From NCBI GenBank assembly GCA_002437905.1, contig DJRT01000009.1:27908-91907 (forward strand): 64,000 nt of DNA, read 5' to 3'. Below, in pieces: positions 34,387 to 42,995 of this stretch (position 1 is its first letter; each line of letters begins with the position of its first letter). The position numbers were made by a program, and so were the translations under genes. The notes under the pieces are model-generated. The model saw nothing but the letters and a program-made list of their open reading frames with translations. It made no database searches and was not told where the DNA came from. The DNA comes from Ruminococcaceae bacterium UBA6353. GTDB lineage: Bacteria > Bacillota > Clostridia > Oscillospirales > Acutalibacteraceae.

Positions 34387-35502
34387 CTAAAATCCTGCAG
34401 CAGCCAGCTTGCTCATATTCTGCCGCTTAAGCTCCATGGAGGAGTGCACATACCGCTCCAGCGTGATGGTGGTGGTCGCATGGCCCAGGATCTCCGAAAG
34501 GGATTTGATTTCAAAGCCCACCTCCACCGCACGGGTGGCAAAGGTGTGCCGCAGGGTGTGGCAGTGCACCCCCTCCAGCCCGCAGGCACGGGTGTATTTG
34601 CCAATGCGGTACTGCAGTGCACGGGGCTCCATGTAGGCAGTCGTGCCGGTCAGAATATAGGCAGCGGAGTCTCCCGTTTCCATGCGGCGGCACAGCTCCG
34701 CCACATACGGAGTCATCGGGATCGTCCGCACAGAGGTATCACTTTTGGGCGTGCCGATGACCACATGGGTCTTGCTTTGGTGCTCCTCTGCGGTATCCTG
34801 CAGCCGCTGCATCGTTGCGCTGACGCGGATGGTCTGCTCCGAAAGATCGATGCTGCCCCACTGCAGGGCACACAGCTCCCCGATGCGCATACCGGTGAAC
34901 AGTGCCAGCAAAACACCGAATTTGCAGCAGTCCATATCCAGCTGCAGATAGTGCACCAGTTGCTGCTGCTCCGCTGCAGACAGGACCCGCGGCTCTTTCC
35001 GGCTTTCTCTCGGATAATGGATCTCCAGCGGGGGGAACAGCCCCGGAAAGTGTGCGGCGGCGTATTTGCAGATGCTCTGCAGAACCACCAGGATATCGTG
35101 CACAGACTTTGGTGCAAGCTTCTCCTGCTGCAGGAGCACCTGTGTAAAGGCGTCAACGCTCTGCGTGGTCACGCCGGAGGGGAAGCATCCGCCAAGCAGG
35201 GGCTTGATATGCTTTTCCAGCACCGTGCTGTATTTGATATAGGTCGAGTCCCGGATCTGCGGCCGGCGGCAGCGCAGCCATTCGTCGCAGTAAAAGGCAA
35301 ACCGCCGCCGCACAGCGCCGGCATCAGCCGGCTGGCCGCTGAAAAGCGCCGCCCGGCATTTTGTGACCTTTTCCTTTGCCTCGCGGTATGTTTTGCCGTA
35401 GCAAAAACCGTACCGGATCTTGCCGGAAGGCTCGTGTCCCTTGATATACCGTGCCTCCCAGCGACCGTCCTTGCGCTTGAAAATGTTTTCTCCTTTTGCC
35501 AT
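34387..35502 (-). CDS. Tyrosine recombinase/integrase (orphan)
   Basis: A 371-residue phage/ICE-type integrase from ATG 35502 (MAKGENIFKRKDGRWEARY) behind GGAGG; the open frame to 35790 has no such signal. N-terminal AP2-like arm-binding domain, central SAM-like core-binding domain (about 60-150), C-terminal catalytic domain with the active-site set: Arg in FTGMRIGELCALQW, Lys near GTPKSDTS, HTLRHTFAT (His-x-x-Arg) and the Tyr nucleophile in TLERYVHSS. It is most like Tn916-type and lactococcal-phage integrases. No excisionase, relaxase or phage genes are adjacent, so it is probably a remnant or part of an element not otherwise visible. Confidence 0.92.
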   Translation of the reverse strand: MAKGENIFKRKDGRWEARYIKGHEPSGKIRYGFCYGKTYREAKEKVTKCRAALFSGQPADAGAVRRRFAFYCDEWLRCRRPQIRDSTYIKYSTVLEKHIKPLLGGCFPSGVTTQSVDAFTQVLLQQEKLAPKSVHDILVVLQSICKYAAAHFPGLFPPLEIHYPRESRKEPRVLSAAEQQQLVHYLQLDMDCCKFGVLLALFTGMRIGELCALQWGSIDLSEQTIRVSATMQRLQDTAEEHQSKTHVVIGTPKSDTSVRTIPMTPYVAELCRRMETGDSAAYILTGTTAYMEPRALQYRIGKYTRACGLEGVHCHTLRHTFATRAVEVGFEIKSLSEILGHATTTITLERYVHSSMELKRQNMSKLAAAGF

Positions 35503-35687
35503 TTTTCTGTCCTCCGTTTTGCTTAAAATATAGTCCACCGCCAAGGATTTGGCAGGTAGCAACAGCTTGACTGCGCCCGTGACTGCGGTAAATCCGTCCC
35601 GGAAAACAGCAATCACCAAAAACAGATATATAAACGCCGATAAAAATAGGAAATTTTCAAAAAATTCCCGCAATGCGGTTTTTCCTG

Positions 35688-35716
35688 TTGCATTTTCGGG
35701 CGAAACATGGTATACT
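35688..35716 (+). promoter_or_regulatory. Promoter of the tetR gene/fibre locus
   Basis: TTGCAT (35688-35693), 17 bp, TATACT (35711-35716). It leaves a structured leader of about 150 nt before the GTG at 35873. Confidence 0.6.
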
Positions 35717-35735
35717 TTGACCGCAATATGTCGGT

Positions 35736-35825
35736 GTGGAGTTTTGATTGAGTGATGAACTCCGCGAAAAGACGGCGGCCTTTCCGGCAAACGCCCTGTG
35801 AGTAGGGCGAGGTTTGCCGTTTTTC
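35736..35825 (+). promoter_or_regulatory. Structured leader with terminator upstream of tetR (possible attenuator)
   Basis: Hairpin 1: GTGGAGTT (35736-35743) pairs with AACTCCGC (35758-35765). Hairpin 2: CGGCAAAC (35785-35792) pairs with GTTTGCCG (35812-35819), with an inner GCCCT/AGGGC stem, and is followed by TTTTTC. The second is a normal intrinsic terminator placed between promoter and gene, so read-through is likely regulated. I do not recognise a known riboswitch class. Confidence 0.5.
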
Positions 35826-35872
35826 TTCACCGGGGTGTAGCAACTGCTTACAAAGAAAGGGAGAAACGACGC

Positions 35873-36484
35873 GTGCTTTATCGGGAAGAACGGGATGAAA
35901 AGCGCCGTGAGGCGCTGATGGATGCGACCGTCAAGGTGATCGCTGAGCACGGTCTGGAGAATACGGCGACCAATATGATCTGCAGCGAGAGCGGGGTCAA
36001 TGTGGCGTACATATACCGTTTCTTCGACAGTAAAGAGGATCTGATCGCCAATACCTTTGCGTCGGAGGATATCCTGTTTCTCAATACCATCCTGGAAAAC
36101 TTTCCGGTGCTGCAGTATGACAGCATTGATTACCAGATGCGCTGCCAGGTGCTGTTCATGAAGTGCTGGAATTTTCTCATGGAGCGGCGGCAGCCGCTGG
36201 TCTTCTATGTGCGGTACTATTATTCCTCTTCCTTTCAGAAGTATGCCTATGCGGCACACATGCGGCGGTACGCCGTGCTGATCGAGAAAATGAAAACGGC
36301 GTTTCCCGAAACGGTGGATGTGCGTGCGGTCCTGCACCACATTCTGGATACTCTGCTGGGCGAGGCGATGAAGCAGGTCAATGATCCGCAGGGGAGCAAC
36401 GACCTGGCGGCGGAAAAGGCCTTTTATCTGATCTTCAGTGTGGTAAAGGCGTATATCAAAGAAGAAAAAATGCAGCTGCAATAA
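35873..36484 (+). CDS. TetR-family transcriptional regulator
   Basis: A 203-residue regulator from a GTG at 35873 behind AAAGGGAG; earlier in-frame starts would lie in the leader hairpins. N-terminal TetR DNA-binding domain: EKRREALMDATVKVIAEHGL, then the helix-turn-helix TNMICSESGVNVAYIYRFFD and SKEDLIANTF. The C-terminal domain is unrelated to common ligand-binding types that I can name. It is the first gene of the run that contains the TasA-like proteins and SipW, 20 bp before the next start, and is the best candidate for their local regulator. Confidence 0.88.
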   Translation: MLYREERDEKRREALMDATVKVIAEHGLENTATNMICSESGVNVAYIYRFFDSKEDLIANTFASEDILFLNTILENFPVLQYDSIDYQMRCQVLFMKCWNFLMERRQPLVFYVRYYYSSSFQKYAYAAHMRRYAVLIEKMKTAFPETVDVRAVLHHILDTLLGEAMKQVNDPQGSNDLAAEKAFYLIFSVVKAYIKEEKMQLQ

Positions 36485-36504
36485 GGCGGCGTGGGGGTGT
36501 GGCA

Positions 36505-37293
36505 ATGGAACAGGAGAAGAAGAAAAAGGGCCTGCGGATCGTCATTGTTCTGTTGGCTGTATTGCTTGGGCTGAGCCTGGCGGCGTTGGCCGGCGTGTTT
36601 ATCTACAGCCGGCTGGCCGGTGGCACACCGGCCACCGTCACCGTGCCGGATAATCTGATCACACCGGAGGAGGATCCGGACGACACGGCGTCGAACGATA
36701 CTCCGGCGCAGGGGGATGCCGACGGCGCAGCCACCCCGGCTGCGGCGGCCCAGCGGCAGGCGACCACCCTGCGCCTGTATGACCGGCAGCCGCAGGACAA
36801 TGTGCCCTTTGCCGTGGGCAATATGTTCCCCGGCGATACCGAAACGCGCTATTACTGTGTGCAGGTGTCCTACCGCAATACGGTCACGGTGCACTTCCGG
36901 GCGGATATCCGCCCCGGCTATGAGAAGCTGGCGGAGGTGCTGAAGGTGCGGGTAACGCTGCTCTCTGCCGGCCAGGAGCTGTACGACGGCCGGATGCAGG
37001 ATATGCCCGAAAGCCTGGCGCACACGCTCAGCTCCGGCAAAAACGCCACGGATGAGCTGTACTACGGCATTACCGTGTACCTGGACACGAGTGTGGGCAA
37101 TGAATACCAGAATAAAGATCTGATCGCCGATTTCCGCTGGTGGGTGGAGGAAACCGAGAACCTCGGGCCCTCCCCGGCCACGGGTGATCTGGCGGATATG
37201 CGTGTGTGGATCGTGCTGGCGGTGGCTTCCGGCGCAGCCTGTGGGGTGCTGCTGGTCGTCCGCCGGCGCAGGGAGGAAAAAGACCATGTCTGA
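36505..37293 (+). CDS. TasA-locus membrane protein with sortase-like C-terminal tail
   Basis: A 262-residue protein from ATG 36505. Transmembrane/signal segment at about 10-35, an acidic Thr/Pro/Ala-rich stretch, and an outer domain (about 85-215) with NMFPGDTETRYYCVQVSY, RADIRPGYEKLAE, and YLDTSVGNEYQNKDLIADFR. I associate this pattern with unnamed proteins encoded beside SipW in Clostridia. The end reads SPATGD, a hydrophobic helix, then RRRREEK: the layout of an LPxTG sorting signal with Ser in place of Leu. It may anchor the fibre at the cell surface; this is inference. Confidence 0.7.
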   Translation: MEQEKKKKGLRIVIVLLAVLLGLSLAALAGVFIYSRLAGGTPATVTVPDNLITPEEDPDDTASNDTPAQGDADGAATPAAAAQRQATTLRLYDRQPQDNVPFAVGNMFPGDTETRYYCVQVSYRNTVTVHFRADIRPGYEKLAEVLKVRVTLLSAGQELYDGRMQDMPESLAHTLSSGKNATDELYYGITVYLDTSVGNEYQNKDLIADFRWWVEETENLGPSPATGDLADMRVWIVLAVASGAACGVLLVVRRRREEKDHV

Positions 37294-37831
37294 GTCCAAA
37301 ACAGCCAAACGGCTGACCGGCGGCATTGTGGCCATTGTGGTGCTGGCCATCTGCCTGGCCCTGACCACCTTTGCCCTGGTGTATACCACGGTTGCCGTGG
37401 AAAACAACCTTTTCCACACCGGCGAGGTGAAGCTGAACCTGAATGACGGCCACCCGGTCATCCGGGAGCACGAATTCCTGTTCGAGCCGGGAATGACGGT
37501 GCAAAAGACCTTCTTTATCGAAAACGACAGCACCTGGGATGTCTACTACCGGCTGTATCTGGATAATGTTTCCGGCGGTCTGGCGGATGTGCTGACGGTG
37601 ACCATTCTGGACGGCGACCGGGTGCTGTATACCGGCACGGCCGCCCAGCTGGCCGGGCGGCAGACCACCGCGGCGGACGATATCCTGCGGCTGCGGCAGC
37701 GCAAGGAGCTGACAGCGGTGTTCCATTTCCCGGAGGACAAGGGGAATGCGACGCAGAACCTGGATCTGACCTTTACGCTGTGTGCCGAGGCCACGCAGAC
37801 CAAGAACAATCCAAACCGGCTTTTTGATTGA
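37286..37831 (+). CDS. TasA/CalY-like secreted protein
   Basis: A 181-residue protein from ATG 37286, overlapping the previous gene by 8 bp. N-terminal hydrophobic segment (about 10-34: GGIVAIVVLAICLALTTFAL). It is followed by a single beta-rich domain with HTGEVKLNLND, FEPGMTVQKTFFIENDSTWD, VYYRLYLDNVSGGLADVL; the 'N-x-S/G-x-W/L-x-V-Y-Y' pattern resembles TasA/camelysin-family domains. There is no C-terminal anchor. It may be a minor fibre subunit or assembly factor. Family call moderate; function inferred from position just upstream of sipW. Confidence 0.7.
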   Translation: MSESKTAKRLTGGIVAIVVLAICLALTTFALVYTTVAVENNLFHTGEVKLNLNDGHPVIREHEFLFEPGMTVQKTFFIENDSTWDVYYRLYLDNVSGGLADVLTVTILDGDRVLYTGTAAQLAGRQTTAADDILRLRQRKELTAVFHFPEDKGNATQNLDLTFTLCAEATQTKNNPNRLFD

Positions 37832-37938
37832 CATAGGGAATTTGGATCATGCGATTTTTTCATCGTAAGAAGCCCCGTTCTGTCAGGGGGCTTGAGGAGA
37901 GAAAGGCCAGCTGCCCCGAAGCCAAGGAGGTGCGGCAT

Positions 37939-38166
37939 ATGCCCGAAAGCAAAACCGATATCTGTGTTCTGTGCGGAAAGGATACCGGCATCCCGCGCGA
38001 TACGCCGGTCGCCCGGCGGCGGGGCTATATCCGGGGCTGCGGGCAGCTCTGCGAGCACTGCTTCGGCGGGCTGTATATGTCCCTGGAGGCAAACGGTGCA
38101 GCCGGTATGAATGATGAGCAAATGAATGAACTCCTGGCCCTGAGCCTGGAGAAGGATGGGGAGTAA
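37939..38166 (+). CDS. Small Cys-rich (zinc-finger-like) protein
   Basis: A 75-residue protein from ATG 37939, chosen because of an AAGGAGG site 8 nt upstream. The frame is open from an ATG at 37849, which would add 30 basic residues. Visible motif: CVLCGKDTGIPRDTPVARR, then GCGQLCEHCF, i.e. CxxC..CxxxCxxC, a probable single zinc site. No signal peptide, so likely cytoplasmic. I do not recognise the family by name. Lying between a TasA-like gene and sipW, it is probably part of the same operon. Confidence 0.6.
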   Translation: MPESKTDICVLCGKDTGIPRDTPVARRRGYIRGCGQLCEHCFGGLYMSLEANGAAGMNDEQMNELLALSLEKDGE

Positions 38167-38173
38167 AGAAAAG

Positions 38174-38935
38174 ATGAAAGTGCTAAAGATCCTGCGCAGC
38201 GTGCTCGTATGGGCGGTCGTGGCGCTGGCTGTCGGTATGATGATCTTCACGGTGGTGTCGGTCTCCACCTTTGACCGTGCCGACCGGAACCTGTTCGGGT
38301 ACAAGGCGTTTATCGTGCTGTCGGACTCCATGAGCAAGACGGATTTCGACGCCGGCGACCTGGTGCTCGTGCGGGAGGTGGATGCCTCCACCCTGCAGGA
38401 GGGGGACATCATTGCCTACACCTCCCAGAACACGGCGAACTACGGCGAGACCGTCACCCATAAGATCCGCCGCCTGACCACCGCTGCCAATGGTGAGCCG
38501 GGCTTTGTGACCTACGGTACCACCACCGATACGGATGACGAGACGGTCGTCACCTACCCGTATGTGCTGGGCAAGTACCAGGGGCATATCCCGAAGGTCG
38601 GTACATTTTTCCGGTTCCTGAAGACGCCGCAGGGCTATATCATCTGCATCCTGCTGCCGTTCCTGCTGCTGATCCTGATGGAGGGCATCCGCTGCATCCG
38701 CCTGTTCCGCCAGTATAAGGCGGAGCAGCAGGCCGAGCTGCAGGCGGAGCGGGACAAGATCGAGGCGGAGCGCGCCGAGGCCCAGCGCATGATGCAGGAG
38801 CTGCTGCAGATGAAGGCGCAGATGGCACAGACGGGGGACGGCACGGCGGCGGCCGCCCCGGCCCAAGAGGCGCCGGTGGATACGGCGGCCGCCCCGGCCG
38901 AGGAGGCACCTGCCGAGGCTGTGCAGAACCAGTAA
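38174..38935 (+). CDS. sipW: SipW-type signal peptidase I with long C-terminal extension
   Basis: A 253-residue ER-type signal peptidase from ATG 38174; an in-frame ATG at 38156 is possible. One N-terminal membrane helix (about 11-32). Catalytic Ser about 52 in IVLSDSMSKT, followed by AGDLVLVREVD; instead of the usual Lys the partner is His about 96 in ETVTHKIRRL, the hallmark of SipW/ER-type enzymes. A second membrane helix (about 155-175) is followed by a charged coiled coil and an Ala/Pro/Glu-rich tail, not usual in SipW. SipW enzymes cleave TasA-family precursors; six such genes follow directly. Confidence 0.92.
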   Translation: MKVLKILRSVLVWAVVALAVGMMIFTVVSVSTFDRADRNLFGYKAFIVLSDSMSKTDFDAGDLVLVREVDASTLQEGDIIAYTSQNTANYGETVTHKIRRLTTAANGEPGFVTYGTTTDTDDETVVTYPYVLGKYQGHIPKVGTFFRFLKTPQGYIICILLPFLLLILMEGIRCIRLFRQYKAEQQAELQAERDKIEAERAEAQRMMQELLQMKAQMAQTGDGTAAAAPAQEAPVDTAAAPAEEAPAEAVQNQ

Positions 38936-38989
38936 ATATCTCCGGGGGAAAGGCTCTTTTGATTGTGTCCGCGTCCAAACCTCCAAAAT

Positions 38990-39056
38990 ACCTCTCCACC
39001 TGCGGGTGGAGGGGCGATCCAAGGGCATAAGCAGGGGTTTATGCCTTTGGATCGCC
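38990..39056 (+). repeat. Two-hairpin intergenic element, copy R1
   Basis: Hairpin 1 CTCTCCACC..GGTGGAGGGG, then hairpin 2 with 17-nt arms GCGATCCAAGGGCATAA and TTATGCCTTTGGATCGC (one G-U). No T-run. Lies between sipW and the first TasA-like gene. The next about 110 bp are also repeated at 44538-44650. Confidence 0.85.
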
Positions 39057-39171
39057 GGAATTTCCTGTCCGTATGACCGGGCAGGGATCCATGGCTATGG
39101 CATCCGCCCCCTGCCGGCCGGGCGGAGCGTACCGAAACTCTCGCCGGCGAAAAGATCAAGGAGGGAAAACA

Positions 39172-40662
39172 ATGGCAAACAGCAAGACTACCAAACGGGC
39201 ATTGCTGACCAGCGCACTGGCCATTTTGGCGTGCGTGGCAATGCTCATGGGGGCCACCTTCGCGTGGTTCACCGACGCCGCCTCCACCGGCGTGAACAAG
39301 ATCGTCTCCGGCAACCTGAAAGTGGAACTGACCTACAAGAACAAGGACACCAAGGGCGATTTCGCCCTGGCGGATAAGAACACGCCGATCTTCTACGAGG
39401 AGGCCCTGTGGGAGCCCGGCTATGTGGAGTACGCGGTGCTGAATGTCCGCAATGCCGGCAGCCTGGCGCTGAAGTACAAGCTGGGGATCAACATTGCCGC
39501 CGAGACCGGCAGCACCAACACGGCTGGGACGGACTTCAAGCTGTCCGATTACATCCGATTTGCCGTGCTGACTGACGATCAGAGCGCTCTCACCCGGGCT
39601 GAGCTGGTGGAAGCAGCTACCGCTGCGGAGAACTGGCAGCTGAATGCCGGGTACACGGTCGAGGAGCATCTGCTGGCGGGCGATACCGATAACGAAAAGA
39701 CAGTCACCCTGGTGCTGTGGATGCCCACCAGCGTGGGCAATGAGGCCAACCACAAGACCGGCGTTGAAGCACCGTCCATCGAGCTGGGTGTGAATGTGGT
39801 TGCCACGCAGGATACCGTGGAGCATGACAGCTTTGACAAGGACTATGATCAGGATGCCCTGTACCCGACGGCGGATACCACTGAAGCAATCAACGCGATA
39901 AAGAATGGCGGCAGCGTGCTGTTCGGCCAGGATGTGCAGACGCCGGAAAAGCTCAATATGACGAAGGATACCGACATTTCTCTCGGCGGACAGACCTGGA
40001 CGGTCGGCGATAATACCAAGCTGGCCGACGGCGCCAAGCTGACGGTTTCCGGCGGAAAGGTGCTCGGCAAGACATTTGCTAGCTATGTGGATGTTCGTCC
40101 CGGCACAACGACCGATGGTGTGGTGACCTACACCAATGTCGATTTTGTCAGTCAGTACAATGCCGGCAGAAGAACCATAGGTTCTTCCACTACGCACACG
40201 GATTATATCCTCAAGCATACACCGGAGGCCGGCGGCCATACAAAGCTGGTATTCAAAAACTGCACCTTTACCAACAGTGCTCTGAAATTTGACGGCCTGA
40301 GCGGGAAGATCGGCTCCTTTGAGGTGGTTTTTGAAAACTGCACCTTTGAGGCACTGACGAACAACGAATTAATCGAAGTGAACAGTAGCTATGTGACGAA
40401 TGACAGCACGATCACCATCAAGGATTGCACCTTCAATGTTACCGCTACCAGCAATTTCAGTGTGATCGATCGGGCACCCATACTGAAATTTGAAGGCAGC
40501 AATACCTTCAACGCCGTCGTTGCCACCCCCACCGGGGCAGATAAGAAGGGCACAGCGGAAGAGATCAAGATCTTCTCCGAAAACCTCAATGTTAAGGTTT
40601 GCTCGGCAAAAAAGGTCAGCGGCCTGGAGACAGTGACGGTTTCCGGTGTGATCAAAAAGTAA
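39172..40662 (+). CDS. TasA-like fibre protein 1 with beta-helix-like head
   Basis: A 496-residue secreted protein from ATG 39172 behind AAGGAGG. The N-terminus MANSKTTKRALLTSALAILA...GATFAWFTDAAS is the SipW-dependent signal seen in TasA/camelysin proteins. Module of type A follows (about 30-225): SGNLKVELTYKNKD, LWEPGYVEYAVLNV, NAGSLALKYKLG, ending in ATQDTVEHDSFDKDYD. The rest (about 230-496) is a head with repeated strands such as VFKNCTFTNSALKF and VFENCTFEALTNNE, typical of right-handed beta-helices. It lies directly after sipW. Probable extracellular fibre or matrix subunit; the head may bind a partner or glycan. Confidence 0.85.
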   Translation: MANSKTTKRALLTSALAILACVAMLMGATFAWFTDAASTGVNKIVSGNLKVELTYKNKDTKGDFALADKNTPIFYEEALWEPGYVEYAVLNVRNAGSLALKYKLGINIAAETGSTNTAGTDFKLSDYIRFAVLTDDQSALTRAELVEAATAAENWQLNAGYTVEEHLLAGDTDNEKTVTLVLWMPTSVGNEANHKTGVEAPSIELGVNVVATQDTVEHDSFDKDYDQDALYPTADTTEAINAIKNGGSVLFGQDVQTPEKLNMTKDTDISLGGQTWTVGDNTKLADGAKLTVSGGKVLGKTFASYVDVRPGTTTDGVVTYTNVDFVSQYNAGRRTIGSSTTHTDYILKHTPEAGGHTKLVFKNCTFTNSALKFDGLSGKIGSFEVVFENCTFEALTNNELIEVNSSYVTNDSTITIKDCTFNVTATSNFSVIDRAPILKFEGSNTFNAVVATPTGADKKGTAEEIKIFSENLNVKVCSAKKVSGLETVTVSGVIKK

Positions 40663-40672
40663 CACGGCCCTT

Positions 40673-40716
40673 TGCCCCTCCGCCCGCGCGGTGGAGGGGC
40701 AGGCGGGTAAGCCTTG
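40673..40716 (+). repeat. Two-hairpin element, copy R2 (second hairpin decayed)
   Basis: Hairpin 1 TGCCCCTCC..GGAGGGGCA starts 11 bp after the stop. Only a partial second-hairpin sequence remains (AAGCCTTGCACCTTTGGA). Confidence 0.75.
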
Positions 40717-40804
40717 CACCTTTGGAGCATTTTGGTATGGCCGCTGCACACGCAGTGCTGCCATACAGGTCATTGAGAACATGAATTAAGGAGGTCACAA
40801 AACA

Positions 40805-42856
40805 ATGGTAAACAGCAAGACCACCAAGCGGGCATTGCTGACCAGCGCACTGGCCATTCTGGCGTGCGTGGCAATGCTCATGGGGACCACCTTCGCGTGG
40901 TTCACCGATTCCGCCAGCACCGGTGTGAACCGGATCCAGTCCGGTAACCTGAAGCTGAAGCTGGAATATGCCAAGGCGTGGAACACGGACGGTGAACCCA
41001 CCGAGTGGGGCGAGGTCACCGAGAACAGCGATCCGCTCAGCTTCATCCAGCGGCAGGCGGACGGCAGCTATGCGGCCAATGCCGGCATGCTGTGGGAGCC
41101 GGGCGGAACCTATCGGCTGCAGCAGCTGCGCATCAGCAATGTCGGCAGCCTGGCGCTGAAGTACAAGGTGGTCATCACCGGTATCATGGGCAATGCCGAG
41201 CTGAATGATGTGATCGACTGGACGGTCAACGGGATCGACATTGGCACGGAGCAGCACCTGGCGGCCGGCGCCGACAGCCACATCCTCACCATTGAGGGCT
41301 CCATGCAGGAGACGGCCGGCAACCATTATCAGAACATGACCATTGACGGCATTTCCATCACGGTGTATGCCACGCAGGATACTGTGGAGCACGACAGCTT
41401 TGATGACCAGTATGATAAGGATGCGAAATACGCCGAGGTCATCGCAGGCGGAAAGGGCTTCAGCAGCGGCAAGTATACCCTGGATACCGGCATCATTGCC
41501 ACCGATCCGAACGCCATTGCCGTGAAGGCCATCGACCCCAATACAGAGGTGACCATCAACGATGGGACATTTGACGGCGGCGCGGGCGGCAACAATATTT
41601 GCGTTGCCGCTGCGAACGGTGCCACAGTCATCATCAAGGGCGGCACCTTCACCGTGGGCGGCGACGCCAACGGCTACGGAAACTCGGTGGTCTATTCGCA
41701 GGGCGGCAATATCGTGATCGAGGGCGGCTTCTTCTACACCGATTGCGCCTATAATGGCTTCTATTATGTGCTGAACCAGAGCAACGGCAACCCCGGCACG
41801 ATCACGGTCAGGGGCGGCACCTTTGTCAACTACGATCCGTCTAAGGGTGACGATAATCTCGGCGGCAATTTCGTTGACGACGGCTACCGGGTCGTTTCCG
41901 AAACAAAGGAAAACGGCGATGTCTGGTACACCGTTGTGGAGGTGCTCACCGTCCGCAGCGCTTCGGAGCTGACCGAGGCGATCAAAACCGCCGCAGAGGA
42001 TGAGCCCATCTATCTGGGCGCGGACATCGACAGCACCAGCAAATTCTCCGTCAGCCGGAAGCTGACCATCAACCTGAACGGCTTCGCCCTTTCAAGCTCT
42101 GCCATAACCACGCTTGAGCTTGGCAGCGGCGCGGATGTCACCATCACCGACAGCAGTGCCGCCGCATCCGGTGCGATCAAGAACACCTACAGCGGCAGCA
42201 AAGACCCCACAACGGTCGATCTGAAAAAGGGTGCGACCTTCACGCTGGAGGCCGGCACCGTGCAGGGCAACCCGACGGATACGCTCCAGTCTGTTGCGAT
42301 CCGCAGCAACGCCAAAAAGGCATGCACGGTCAATATCAACGGCGGTACCGTTGCCAACCCCGACGGGCACGAAAAGAGCCGTGCCATTGCTGCAAGCAAC
42401 GGCATGACCGTGAATATCAACGGCGGCACGGTGAGCGGCGGCCTGCATGCATTGGATGCTTATGACGGTTCTGTGGCCAATATCAACGGCGGCAAGCTTT
42501 TGGCAAACGCCGCTAAAACGGTAAGCGGTGAGTATGGCACAAGCTATGCGATCCGTGCAATTGGTCTCACGGAGATCAATATCGGCTCGACGGCTGCGGC
42601 ATCTGTCCCGAATGTAAAAGGCATCACATTTCAGGAAAACGGCCTGAAGACCTCGCTGCCGACGATCAACCTTGTGAAGGGTGAGATCACCAACCCGATA
42701 TATTCCCTGCAGGAAAAATACAACTATGGGTTCTTCAAGCTTGGCATAACAGCCGGCGCGCCGGTCACCTTTACCGATAACACGGCGCAGTACTTCCTCG
42801 CGGACGATCTGCAGATGGTTCAGAACGGGAGCGTCTGGCAGGTCGTGGCCAAATAA
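40805..42856 (+). CDS. TasA-like fibre protein 2 with long repeat-rich head
   Basis: A 683-residue secreted protein (MVNSKTTKRALLTSALAILA; GTTFAWFTDSAS) behind AAGGAGG. The N-terminal module is type B: GMLWEPGGTYRLQQLRI, NVGSLALKYKVVITG, NAELNDVIDWTV, ending ATQDTVEHDSFDDQYD near residue 212. The C-terminal 460 residues hold many short strands with NGG turns: INDGTFDGG, IKGGTFTVGG, IEGGFFYTD, INGGTV, a pattern of pectate-lyase-like beta-helices. A second segment starting VRSASELTEAIKTA opens another helix block. Intact. Same array position logic as its paralogues. Confidence 0.85.
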   Translation: MVNSKTTKRALLTSALAILACVAMLMGTTFAWFTDSASTGVNRIQSGNLKLKLEYAKAWNTDGEPTEWGEVTENSDPLSFIQRQADGSYAANAGMLWEPGGTYRLQQLRISNVGSLALKYKVVITGIMGNAELNDVIDWTVNGIDIGTEQHLAAGADSHILTIEGSMQETAGNHYQNMTIDGISITVYATQDTVEHDSFDDQYDKDAKYAEVIAGGKGFSSGKYTLDTGIIATDPNAIAVKAIDPNTEVTINDGTFDGGAGGNNICVAAANGATVIIKGGTFTVGGDANGYGNSVVYSQGGNIVIEGGFFYTDCAYNGFYYVLNQSNGNPGTITVRGGTFVNYDPSKGDDNLGGNFVDDGYRVVSETKENGDVWYTVVEVLTVRSASELTEAIKTAAEDEPIYLGADIDSTSKFSVSRKLTINLNGFALSSSAITTLELGSGADVTITDSSAAASGAIKNTYSGSKDPTTVDLKKGATFTLEAGTVQGNPTDTLQSVAIRSNAKKACTVNINGGTVANPDGHEKSRAIAASNGMTVNINGGTVSGGLHALDAYDGSVANINGGKLLANAAKTVSGEYGTSYAIRAIGLTEINIGSTAAASVPNVKGITFQENGLKTSLPTINLVKGEITNPIYSLQEKYNYGFFKLGITAGAPVTFTDNTAQYFLADDLQMVQNGSVWQVVAK

Positions 42857-42867
42857 TTTCTGCCCTT

Positions 42868-42925
42868 TGCCCCCTCCCCCACGGGGGAGGGGCAGGCGGA
42901 TAAGCTTTATGCCTTTGGATCATTT
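42868..42925 (+). repeat. Two-hairpin element, copy R3 (second hairpin truncated)
   Basis: Hairpin 1 TGCCCCCTCCCCC/GGGGGAGGGGCA (42868-42894). Of hairpin 2 mainly the right arm TTTATGCCTTTGGATC survives. A CACTGC-ACGC-GCAGTG palindrome follows at 42935-42950. Confidence 0.75.
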
Positions 42926-42995
42926 TGGTGTGCACACTGCACGCGCAGTGTTGCCATACAGTCACTGAAAGTATGAAATCAAGGAGGTCACAACA

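Noticed and set aside
35503..35790. N-terminal extension of the integrase
   Set aside because: An AGGAGG-type site and the typical MAKGENIFKRKDG start are at 35502; the upstream part overlaps the tetR promoter and leader.
37849..37938. Upstream start of the small Cys-rich protein
   Set aside because: In frame and possible, but it lacks a good ribosome site, while AAGGAGG lies 8 nt before the ATG at 37939; kept as an alternative only.
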